Source of the DNA: Phaeotremella fagi
Taxonomy: Eukaryota; Basidiomycota; Tremellomycetes; Tremellales; Phaeotremellaceae
Reading direction: 5' to 3'
DNA length: 64,000 nt
Assembly (NCBI GenBank): GCA_001599715.1
Contig: BCHU01000005.1
Span: 992,001 to 1,056,000 of the forward strand
Position 1 is the first letter of the stretch. Every line of letters begins with the position of its first letter. A model generated the notes under the pieces. That model was not told the origin of the DNA. It ran no database searches and saw only the letters and a program-made list of their open reading frames with translations. Of the stretch, positions 12,142 through 25,729 are shown one piece after another. Both the position numbers and the translations under genes were made by a program.

Positions 12142-12482
12142 ACTTGATCCGATGATATGTATAAAGTTGTGTGTGTGGATTGAAAGATGTTTCTGATAGG
12201 TCCAATTTGGGTGGTGTTTGTGGCGGCTTAACTGAACGTACAGTAAGTACTTTACGGTACTGTATAGAAATTGATTGAAATTCAGTACATCACAACAAAG
12301 CATACAAACAATTCTTTCAACATGGTAATTACACAAATATATAGTGTTGTGTACAGGGAGTTGATACACTATTTAGATTTGGAACAGATGCTTTTCAGAT
12401 CAGATTCGCAGAACCTCTGAATATCACTCAACTACCGCCACCTGTCTGATACCCCTCCCACTCTCACCTCCCTATCATCTTC
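12142..12482. other. Intergenic region between P5 and P6
   Basis: It holds the P5 promoter with TGGCGG near 12221 (GCCGCCACAAA on the gene strand) and a GTACAGTAAGTAC...GGTACTGTA cluster near 12238-12262, plus the 3' end of P6. Confidence 0.45.
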
Positions 12483-13787
12483 TTAAATCCCCCCACAAAC
12501 TTTACAAATCGGTGTTTCGGTATCCTTATAAAACTCCAGTTTAGCGGTATAACCAACCTTCTTAGCATGCGTAGCAGCCTTCGATCTAGCAGCTTTGAGT
12601 TGTTTCATGATGTTGACCTTGTTCTGCAGTGGCAAAGTCTCGAGTTTAGCTTCATTCGGTTTTAAACCACCATAGATCTTGATCGAAGTTCTACCATCCA
12701 TGATCTTTTGGAATTCAGCACAGTTCGGATCCATTTCTAGCGCGCGCTTCTTCAACCGAACTATAGCATCCATGGTATTCAAGGCTACGTTCTCAGCTAT
12801 TGACGCTAAACCTCCACCACAAGTATTTTGGTTGATCGGATAACGATTGGTGGCACCGAAGATAGCTGGAGGTGGGAATCTTCCGTCAGCATAGGTCGAA
12901 GCATGATGATAGATCGTTTTATGTCCTGTCACACCGAATGTTGGTAGAATAGCTAGTGGTCCTGAGAGTGATCGATGACAAATACGTTATATCGTATTCT
13001 TGTAAGTCGAAAACAATGAAGAAAATTCACCATTGATATCGTCAATTCTCTTTTGAATGTCTGGACTGATACTTCTCATCCTCTCCCAGTCCCAAGCACC
13101 ATGTCCTCTTGACGCTAACGTGACATCCATGAGATTCGGCATGGCAAGTACGACACAATCACATCTTTCCGGTCCACATCGACGTAAAGCTTGTACCCCT
13201 TGTTCCCATATTCTAACCTCCAAAGTTGCAGCTTGAAGAACCTTTTCATCGTGTAAGCATCGGTGTTTCAGACCAACTGTATCCCATGAAGCGTCGTTAA
13301 TCAAAGCCGAATATGTGGGTTCAATCTTTTGACTGTGATAGACTATATTGAGTTGTTTGACCGAATTCAAGAGTTCGTTTTTCTCTTTAGAAAGACGAGT
13401 GCGGTTTCGGAATTCTGTAATCTTGAACCAATTTCCCTTGGAATCGTGAAAAACCGGGTTTTTAAAACCATAGAGAAATTTCGAGAGGTCGCAAACTGTA
13501 GCTGATTTGTAGAGATAAGGTGTAACTAGTTCGTAGAAAGACTTGGAAGTTTTGTTAGCAGAGAAATCTAACAGTGTACAAGCAGAACAGCCTACAGAAT
13601 TCAATCGAGCAGCAGACGTAAGATCATGTTGATGAAGTGAACTCCAACCGCATTCAACTCCAGCTTCCGGTGGAGTGGTAACCAGGAAAGAGATGATTCT
13701 TGACCAGACTTCGTTGGGGATGTCGGTGGATGGGTGAGTGGGTGGGGGTGGGGATGGATGTGTAGCTGAGACTGATTCGTTGTCCAT
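12483..13787 (-). CDS. F-box-like cluster paralog P6 (in-frame TAA at 12987-12989, possibly spliced out)
   Basis: Family landmarks are all on one frame: DIPNEVWSRIISFLVTTPP, KEKNELLNSVKQLNIVYH, EPTYSALINDASWDTVG, CDCVVLAMPNLMDVTLASRG, IYHHASTYAD, IKIYGGLKP and the tail GYTAKLEFYKDTETPICKVCG. The family intron here is 54 nt (13542-13595), a multiple of three with no stop, so retention would still code. Between the LASRG motif and IYHHAS a TAA interrupts a segment that aligns with coding sequence in relatives (SSLFSTYKNTI, stop, RICHRS). A candidate 69-nt intron (12962-13030, GTGAAT...CTCAG, multiple of three) would remove the stop and the damaged segment, leaving a 393-residue protein. It is therefore either a pseudogene or a gene rescued by a new intron. 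Confidence 0.6.
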
Positions 13788-14041
13788 TTAGTAATGATCC
13801 TTGGAGGAATGTTGTATATCGTTGATGGATGTTGATGTTGAAGAAGGTTGAATTGATTGATTGATTGTTTGGTGGCGCCTCAGATGAAACTCTCGGCACA
13901 CAACTAAAACGTTTCATCACCTAATCACTTTCACTTTCACTTTGATCATTTCACTTTGATCATTTTACTTTCATTCTAAAGAAAGAGTTCTAAACATCAG
14001 CATTCGCATACACTTCTACACCAACAGAACCTCCAACAACG
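13788..14041. promoter_or_regulatory. Divergent promoter shared by P6 and P7
   Basis: These 254 bp lie between the start codons of P6 (-) and P7 (+). They contain GGTGGCGCC near 13871, which reads GGCGCCACC on the P6 strand and matches the GCCAC-type element seen before most paralogs, and a repeated CACTTTGATCATT-like run near 13930-13970. Confidence 0.5.
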
Positions 14042-15377
14042 ATGAAGGCCAATAACCCGTCAGCCGAGAAAGATCACTCACAACTTTTCGACATTTGGTC
14101 CCTGATCATTCCCTTTCTAAAACGAGACGTCCCTCCTGTTGGTTCCCTTTGCGACTGGAGATCACTACACCAACATGATCTTACTTCTCTCATGCGTGTC
14201 TCACAGTAAGTTGGATCTATTTCTTATTCAAAGTATATCAAACAGATGATGTATTAGGTCATTCAATGAAATTACGTCACCGTTATTATACAAAGATGTC
14301 ATAGTTCATGACTTTGGATTACTTGTTACTGGGTTCAATTCAATTTTCATAGATGAGGATCCCTCAAAGGATAGCATCAACAAAACTCCCATTACCAGAA
14401 GATCAAAGAACAAGAATCAATTACTCGAAGGAGTCAAGCATATCCATTTCGTTTATCACGATCACTCTATCGAGCCAAGTTACTCCACCCTTCTTGATCG
14501 TTTCAATCCGGATCACGATGATTTTCTTTGGTTCCAGTTTGGAGATTACGATAGAGAACAGGCGGGTGCTAGGTTTATTCGCATGCTTATGTCTGATTTA
14601 CGGGTCTGGAACATCAGTCACCGCTATCTCTCGGCTATCAATCCATGTTACTGTTGTTGTTTGGACACGGTACTTCCAAATCTGGAGACTATCTCATTGG
14701 CATCAAGAGGTGATCAATTATGGGAGAAATATTATCCACTGGCATATGAGAATTATCCAGATCTGGAAAGAATGATGGAGGACGAGATAGTTCAGCTCTA
14801 CAGGGTTCTCTCTAGTTCAAAAACAGTCAAATCATTCTGTCATTGGTCGTCGATTGGAGTACTCAGAATTCCTATTAGTTCAAGACCTTCGAATACAACT
14901 ATCGAATACTACCATCACGGTACCGCTGGACGACCTGTCGTTGTCGATGGTACAATAAACAGATATCCACTTGCAGATTTCACCTGTCCCTCACATCTCT
15001 CTGAACACTATGCCGAAACGTTGGTCGATTGCGCCTTAGACATGATTAACGCCCTCGAAGTACAACCAAAAGTAGAGGGTAATCGAAAATCCAAAGCAGT
15101 CAGAGACGATCGTAAACGAATCAAAGAAGAATCCCAAAAACTCAAAGACAAGACCAACCTGGCAACTTCGTTCATGCTGTACGGTGGTCTTAGAGCTACA
15201 GCTCATAAATCCCAAAACGACACTCCGGAAAAAACTGCTTCTATCGAACAATATGAACTCAAAAGCTTGAATCGTTTAGCTGGTCAGAAAGCTAAAGAAA
15301 AGGGGTTTAAAGGTACTTTGCACTTTTATCCACGTGATGATTTTGGACATTGTCCTGCTTGTGGTTCTGACAAGTAG
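14042..15377 (+). CDS. F-box-like cluster paralog P7
   Basis: Exons 14042-14205 and 14258-15377 give 427 residues. The intron sits at the family site but in phase 2, two bases off the phase-0 position of its relatives. The N-terminal F-box-like segment is divergent (LFDIWSLIIPFLKRDVPP), lacking the usual ELPPEIW. Typical marks follow: KNKNQLLEGVKHIHFVYH, EPSYSTLLDRFN, CYCCCLDTVLPNLETISL, ASRGDQLWEKY, FCHWSSIGVLRIPIS, YYHHGTAGRP and the tail GFKGTLHFYPRDDFGHCPAC. A Lys/Arg/Glu-rich insertion (about residues 325-350) precedes the tail and is absent from relatives. The frame is intact. It is transcribed away from P6. Confidence 0.72.
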
Positions 15378-15722
15378 AGGAGGTTGAAGATCTGGAATAT
15401 GGAGTGTAAGGTTACGAGGGAATGGAAAAAAGATCATTGTTTATTTGGAAGTCGGTGTTTCGTCAAGTGAAGGGAAATGGCTGAGTCACGATGGAAAATG
15501 AGATATGTTACTCAGGGGAGATATATATATTTGTGATTTATATTCGAGTGCTTTCAATATACGACAGATATGATAATGTACATGTATAAGCTTAAAAAGC
15601 CATGTTGAAATGAGAGATTCCATCGAGGACTGATTACTCGTATCCAGTTGCCACACTCGAATTTGAACCAAGTTTCATCTCCAAGCCTATTCCACTCTTG
15701 ACATCAACAACCATCTTTCAAA
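15378..15722. other. Intergenic region between P7 and P8
   Basis: It holds the 3' end of P7 and the P8 promoter. GTTGCCACAC lies about 72 bp before the P8 start. No gene is seen. Confidence 0.45.
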
Positions 15723-16987
15723 ATGACACCTTCCAATACCCCTGAACTCCCTAAGGAGCTTTGGGTACAAATACTACCTTATCTCCATCGTAAACCTCCT
15801 CCTTCAGGTCAAGTTTGCGGATGGGACGCTCTTCATCAACATGATATCACCTCCGTCTCCAGGGTAAACATGGTGGGTGAAGCTGACATTACTCAATCAT
15901 AAATCCTTACTGAAAGATCTTTTTCAACGTAGCTGTTCAATGAAATCGTTTCTCCCTTACTTTACACATCACCGATGATAGACGACCTAGGTCTCTTCGT
16001 ATACGGCTTCGATAAAACATTGGTCAATTACTTGGCCCCTCATCAACCTTCAAAGATGGTTTCTGTCGATCATTCGAGTACACGATCCTCAAAGAATAAA
16101 AATCAACTACTTCAACATGTTAAACAGCTTCATCTAGTTTATCATCAGCAGAGTTTCATTCCCAAATATTCCTCCCTGCTTCATGGTGCTTCTTGGTTAT
16201 TGGTTGGAGAATTGGATGTCTCGTCAAAAGATACTAGAGGCGTAACGAATCTCGATGAAGATGTCGATGAGTGGGAGAAACGTCTCACAACCTTTGAAGA
16301 GTGTAAACCACAAGAATGCGATTGTTGCGGGTTCGAAACTTTGATGCCGAATTTGGACACGATGTCATTGGCTTCTAGAGGCGACGTTCGGTGGAGGAAC
16401 CTATTTCCAAATGGTAATCTACCACAACAGTTCTTGGGCAAGTTTCGTCCGATGGTGGCAAGGTTCAGCTCTCTTATCTCCTCTCTCAAAACAATCAAAA
16501 CTTTGTGTACCCATACTTCCCACGGCCTCCTCACCGTACGATCTCCGATGTTTTCGCCAATCCAGCACAAATACAAATACATCATCACAATCCTACCGAT
16601 CTTCAAGGCCTTTTCTTGGGATCAAAGAATCACTATTATCTAGAAGAGAGGAACCTCCCTGAAAACCAGCGATTTATATGGAGATTGGTCAATTCGATTC
16701 TAGATTTGGAGAGAAGCGTCTCTGAAACCAACCCCGAATATCTCTTACAGAATGATGAAGAAGATCGTCGAAAATTTGTCCAGAATAAAATCGAGGAACT
16801 TCATTCAGAGACTTCTCTTATCGTCTATGAAAGTAAAATCAGTTTTCGTCTAAACGAAATTTACGTTTTCACAACTTCAATTGAAGATATGATTAAGACG
16901 ATCAAGGCGGCGGGATTCAAGGGCACTCTGAAGGTCCTTCATGATCGTGATGACTCTTGCCCAGGTTGCGGGTTTGATGAAGAATGA
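15723..16987 (+). pseudogene. F-box-like cluster paralog P8, frame break near 16505-16560
   Basis: Exon 1 (15723-15872) and the start of exon 2 (from 15933) carry ELPKELWVQILPYLHR, KNKNQLLQHVKQLHLVYH, KYSSLLHGASWLLVGELD, CDCCGFETLMPNLDTMSLAS and TLCTHTSHGLLTV. This frame then fails and stops at 16643. The rest of the family sequence (IQIHHHNPTDLQGLFLGSKN, ETSLIVYES, GFKGTLKVLHDRDDSCPGCG) continues in another frame to 16987. The break lies between about 16535 and 16560 if exonic. A candidate intron 16507-16565 (GTACCC...CCAG, weak donor, no good branch site) also restores the frame but deletes the conserved CxHxS segment. It is closest to P9 in sequence. A pseudogene is more likely than a working gene; a sequencing indel is possible. 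Confidence 0.55.
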
Positions 16988-17355
16988 TATTGTTTGAGGT
17001 GGAGATATATTTGTTCACGGAAGAAGGGAATGACGGGGTAATTTTGGGAAATTAGGGATAATGGTTATCATCAATAAAGATGAAAAACGAAAAAAGGCTG
17101 AAGAACACGAGAAAATGATTGATTGCTGAAACAGCAAAAAGGGAAAAAAATGGTTATTGAAAGGTGACAATGAAATCTATACAAGATAACATATGTATCC
17201 GTACAACAACGCACTATGGAGTACATTGAACATGATATTTACTGGAGTTCTCCTGTCGTCAGAATTAGCCACACAGAGTATAAACTTTAAATTGGAATTT
17301 CACCTAACATCCATCAATCAACTTCAACTTCAACAAACATCATTCTACATTTGAA
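16988..17355. other. Intergenic region between P8 and P9
   Basis: It has a purine-rich A/G tract at about 17040-17160 and TTAGCCACAC about 88 bp before the P9 start. No gene is seen. Confidence 0.45.
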
Positions 17356-18606
17356 ATGATTCCTCAGCTTCCTGAGGAGCTCTGGGAGCCGATCTTAACT
17401 CTTCTCTATCGTGAACCTCCTCCTCCAGGTCAGCTCTGTGGCTGGGATCAGCTTCATCAACAAGATCTCTGCTCAGCGACCCAAGTCAATTCGGTACGTT
17501 TCTCTCTTTTCCTATACCGATTCAAGTGATCAATCACTAATAAGTGCGTATTCATTTAGCTCTTTAACCGAATCGTTACCCCTTTACTCTACAAATCACC
17601 TATTGTTCACGACCTCAGTCTCTTCGTCGCTGGTTTCGATACCAAGCTCGTTCCCAATCCAAAATCTCACTCACCTTCCAAAATCCCGCCTATCATCAGA
17701 TTCGATGGACGTTTGTCAAAGAACAAGAATGAAATTCTTTATTCTCTCAAAGAGCTTCATCTGGTTTATCATCATCAAAGTTTTTCTCCTAGATATTCAT
17801 CCATTCTTAACGGTACTCCGTGGAAGCTGGTTGGTGAGATTGCTGTCTCACTCGAAGACAGGAGAGGTTTAGAGATGTTGAATAGGGACTTAAAGAAATG
17901 GGAAGAAGGTACCAAAGCCCTTCTCAATTGTAACCCCACCGGATGTTTTTGTTGTTGTCTTAAGAAGGTTATACCCAATTTGAAAACGATAAGTTTCGCT
18001 TCAAGAGGTGATCAATGTTGGAAACTCCCTCCAGGGGATCTCACATCACCGATCGTCAGAAGAAACGGTATGGCGGTCAAATCGTTCTTTCCCATCATCT
18101 TCGGCTCAGACAGTATCAAATCGTTATCCCATTTTGCGTCAGAGGGACCAGTTTCTATTACAGGTCGAACGATGCTTCGCGTCGACAACAAAGCCGAGGT
18201 CCATCATCATAGAACCACTCATCTGTTCTACTCAGTCGCTGGATCAAAGAATTTCTACTATTTCGAAGATTTCGACCCTTCAGATTACAAAGCGTATGTC
18301 ATGTTATTGGTCAAAGAGATTATAGAAGCGATCCGTTTCACATCAAATAACGTCCCTGGGTTATTTGAAGGTCATGATTTACTCATACAAAAACAGATGT
18401 CTGACGAACTTCACAGAAAGACTACTCTCATATTCTATGAATGTGGAAGAGTCCCTCTCGGTAACAGAAAATCAAAAACTCGTGTATATCTCAATAAGAG
18501 AGAGGTCAAGTCACTCAATCAGAATCTGGTTCAAAAAGTCAAGGCATTGGGTTTTGAAGGTACTTTTGAGCTCCGTCATCATGATGAATGTCCTCTCACC
18601 GTTTAA
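17356..18606 (+). CDS. F-box-like cluster paralog P9 (lost C-terminal CxxC)
   Basis: Exons 17356-17493 and 17560-18606 give 394 residues, the shortest leader of the family (MIPQLPEELWEPILTLLYR). The intron is GTACGT...TTTAG, phase 0. Shared marks are KNKNEILYSLKELHLVYHHQ, RYSSILNGTPWKLVGEI, CFCCCLKKVIPNLKTISFAS, VHHHRTTHLFYS, GSKNFYYFEDF and GFEGTFELRHHDECPLTV. In all other members the last motif is CxxCG; here only the first Cys remains and the chain stops four residues later, so a metal-binding or disulfide pair is lost. Its closest relative in the array is P8, which also has the GSKN.YY segment. The frame is otherwise open, so it may still be expressed. Confidence 0.7.
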
Positions 18607-19212
18607 TGAAAAGTAAATGGGGATTTTGTATATAGGTATAAGGTGGAAAAATGGGTTTAGAACGTAAAACGGGAAGGTATATTGACTGGGATACACGACG
18701 ATAGAAATCAGAGAGAAGAGCAGGATTTGGATGGAATACAAATGAGGATATTAATATGGAGATGATATACCAAGGGAGAAGGCAAACAAAGCTGAGGGAA
18801 AAGATTATTGATTGGAAACATCGAATTGTGAATAGGGAGACGATTATATACAGACGAAACATAAATCATTACCATGCATTACACTACATTACCTCACACG
18901 GACTATTGATAATAACCTTTTCGTCGAATGCACTATGACTAAAGATGGGTCTTGTCATCTAACGAGAAGAGGCTTCAAGATCGCGACACACAATTCCGAC
19001 TTATTCAAGGTCAGAGTGGTGACTAACCGCCTCTTTCAACGTAATCGATCGGATCGATCTTTTTCAGAGCAACTATCGTGACGTATGAAGTTTATGTAGT
19101 GCATGACACCATGAAATAATGAATTGGATTAGGGAGTGTCAATCGCTTATAATCCAGAACTAAAAGTAACGAAGGCAATCTCATCTACAAACATTAAGTT
19201 CAATTACAAAAA
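18607..19212. other. Intergenic region after the F-box-like array
   Basis: AT-rich, about 600 bp, with no believable gene; the ORFs on both strands are short and lack splice-consistent extensions. The last 200 bp are the likely promoter of the dehydrogenase at 19213. It marks the right edge of the paralog array. Confidence 0.5.
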
Positions 19213-20444
19213 ATGGTTTGGCAAATCGATTTATCAGGAAAAGCTATTGTTGTCAGTGGTGGAAATCGGGGTATAGGGTTATCTATCAGTCATCAAGTAG
19301 CACAAGGTGAGTATCCTGTCACATCTGAATAATGTATTTGATTTGATCTAATGTTATACAGCTGGAGCTCATGTGGCAATTATCTACCGATCCAGTGAAG
19401 ATGCTCCAGAAGTAGCGAAATCCATTGCGGAGAAATACGATGTACGATGTGTAGTGAGTCATTTTCTATAACCCTGTTGGAACACTATGCTGTAACTATC
19501 AGTTTTAACAAATCTTGAATAGGCATATCAATGTGATGTCACAGATCAAAAAGCTGTTAAAGAGCTGTTATTCAAGATTTACCATGATGTTGGACCTGTT
19601 GGTGGTGTAGTGGCCAGCGCTGGTGGGTTTTCTTTGAGATATTGAAGGGACTCGAGTTTAACTGCTACAGGTGTGAATATCATCAAGCCAGCTGTGGAGA
19701 TGACCAAGGAAGATTTCGATGCTCAATTTACACCCAATGTCTGGGGTGCCTTTACACTTTCTCAGGCAGCTGCTTTGTAAGTACACCAATTCTCCAACGT
19801 TCTAGGAAAGTTGCGATTTTCATGAACTACATTACTAATGCTAATACACAGGTTATGGAAAGAGCATAATTATCAAAACGGGAGAATAGTTTTCGTTTCT
19901 TGTAAGTGTTTCCCGTTACTGAGTCGGAAGGTGGATGTGACACCTAGACGTAGCTGCTGCGGCCACAGTCGCTGTCAGAAATACAGCAGCTGCTTTCTAC
20001 CCACCTACAAAGGTAAGCAACATCGTCGTCCCCGAGATCTCCATCGACTTACATACTGTACTTTAGGGAGCACTCAATATGCTGGCCAAAACCCTAGCCA
20101 TGGAATGGGCAGACCAAGGGATCTTGATCAATTGTTCTTCACCTGGTCCTACCGAGTAGGCTTTATGCTACCTTCTAAGACCTGACACTGACGATGGAAT
20201 AGAACCGACATGACTGAAAGTTTCGAAAAAGATCCCAAAGCCAAATCGGAGATGGAAGGAGAAACTTTCTTGGGAAGGTTTAGTAAACCACACGAGCAAG
20301 CTGGAAGTGTAGTGTTCCTTTTGAGTGATTACGCTTCCTGTAAGTTGTTTTTTGATACTACTGATGCCGGGGTGAAGTGCTGATGCCATTTTAGATGTCA
20401 CTGGTCAAGAGCTTATCGTTGATGGGGGTTTGACTAGTTGGTAA
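19213..20444 (+). CDS. Short-chain dehydrogenase/reductase (Sou1-like)
   Basis: Seven short introns split a classical SDR of about 270 residues, beginning MVWQIDLSGKAIVVSGGNRG and ending LIVDGGLTSW. The nucleotide-binding motif GGNRGIG lies at about residues 15-21. The usual NAG motif is ASAGV, and the catalytic Tyr and Lys are in YPPTKGALN. The product-side loop reads NCSSPGPTETDM. The order of motifs and the C-terminal DGG fit sugar or polyol reductases of the Sou1/gluconate 5-dehydrogenase type with NADP(H), but the substrate cannot be told from sequence. The motif before the Tyr reads FVSYVAAAATVAV, so the catalytic Ser is probably the one in FVS, with an unusually Ala-rich stretch. It is likely cytosolic: no signal or membrane segment. 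It lies between the F-box-like array and the Fun30 gene. Confidence 0.85.
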
Positions 20445-20815
20445 AGGAAACCTGTAGAAGCGATGTTGCATAATATGCCTAATGATAATCGATGTATTCT
20501 CTCCCTTCGTACTAGGGTACCATACCCTACTCGCACTCTACCATCCAGTCTCGAGTGAATCAAGACCCAAGATTCACATTCTGTACATCTGTAGCCCGGC
20601 TCGATTGGTGGAGCCGCCACAAGGAAGCAAAAAAAGTCAACAAAAATTATTCACAACGCGTCCATTGCAAATCGATTCAATGTCATATAGTAATTTTAAC
20701 CATCTACAATTGTCAATAATATCATACTCTACTCTCAAGTCACTTGTATAAATAAACACTTCAATTTGTCTCATCTTGCATTGAAACCCTTCACTTCCAT
20801 TGGAGAATAATCGAA
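20445..20815. other. Intergenic region before the remodeller gene
   Basis: About 370 bp with the 3' end of the dehydrogenase and the promoter of the next gene. A small GC-rich inverted patch (CCCGGCTC...GAGCCGCC near 20596-20618) could form a hairpin or terminator structure. No gene is seen. Confidence 0.4.
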
Positions 20816-24663
<3,848 letters not shown>

Positions 24664-24770
24664 GGGTTATCTGCTGGATCAATGTTTTTTGATCTGCTTC
24701 ATGACTGGATGCTAAAGCTATTTCTGCGCTCTGAACGTTATTCGTTAAATTGTTACATGCATATGATCTG

Positions 24771-25574
24771 TTATGTTCCAAACATTGATAAACCCCTTAT
24801 ATGTCTATCAACAGCAGCTCGGAACTACGCAAGTGAAATCAGTGACAATGTCCATTGACCTGTGTGAGACTCACCAAATCATTATCAATCCCAACCTCTC
24901 TGGAATTGATATCAATCAAAGGATTCCTAACCACATGATCTATAAAGGGACCGAAATGGATCTGTCGTAAAACGAATCTCAAAGAATCAGTCTGTGGATC
25001 AGACAAAAGAATGAATTTGTAGCCAGTCAGCGTCTCGTATAAATGAAGTTTATATTGTGAAGTTTTGAACGACGTGAACGGTTCTTCTCTACGAACATCA
25101 ATCAGTCTTTCAAGCATTTGATCAACCAAATACTAGAAAACTCACTTTCCAGATAGCTTTTTAACCATATTCTTCAAAGACAAAACGACCCCATAAACCA
25201 ATTTCGATTCTTCATCAAACGCCAATCCCTTGACTGAATTCCTGTTGACTTGAACAGCAGCGCTAGCGCTGTTCTCATTGTTCGTCGTGGACCCACCACC
25301 GGTGACTTTCGATAACGTGTTGAAGATGCTTTCACGTACGTTCGAGGTACTGGTGTTTTGGGAAGTTTGTTGGGTGGTTGATGTTGATGAAGGGTTTATT
25401 CTTAGGACTCCTGGTTTGAAGTTCGATGGTGGGGGTTCACGGAGTGTTCGGGTTCGATGCCAGTCTTGGTAGTACACGCATTCGCAGTGTCTGGAGGTGA
25501 TGTCAGCTATTCAGACAAAGGGTGTGCTAGCTGTACACCTACCTATCGTATATATACAATGAGAATACAGTCAT
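24771..25574 (-). CDS. BET5: TRAPP complex subunit Bet5 (TRAPPC1)
   Basis: Four exons on the minus strand (25543-25574, 25146-25490, 24875-25088, 24771-24824) encode 214 residues. The first exon holds only MTVFSLYIYD plus part of Arg; the next opens HCECVYYQDWHR, the typical longin-fold start of Bet5. The C-terminal half reads YKLHLYETLTGYKF, LRFVLRQIHFGPFIDHVVRN and, in a tiny last exon, FRAAVDRHIRGL. A Ser/Thr/Asn-rich loop of about 60 residues between the halves is longer than in yeast Bet5. Bet5 is a core subunit of TRAPP, the exchange factor for Ypt1 on ER-to-Golgi and Golgi membranes. It converges with the remodeller gene, leaving about 100 bp between stop codons. A second apparent splice within a 13-nt gap was rejected in favour of a 57-nt intron. 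Confidence 0.88.
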
Positions 25575-25729
25575 CCTGTTGTTGGTGTTGGTGTTGATGA
25601 ATGAGTTGTTGTAACTATCTCTACGCGAAGTGAAGGTGGAGCGGAAACTTTTCTGATCTCCGTTTTGAGATTACGATTTCGTAAAGTCATTCCAAACCCA
25701 TTTTATCTAGTCAAGAACAACTCACAAAA

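Noticed and set aside
20590..20625. Possible tRNA-like GC-rich hairpin
   Set aside because: No T-loop GTTCGA or A-box; it reads only as a small inverted repeat.
25129..25145. A 13-nt intron in BET5 (GTGAG...CTAG)
   Set aside because: Far below any plausible intron length; a 57-nt intron ending at CGTAG fits frame and family better.
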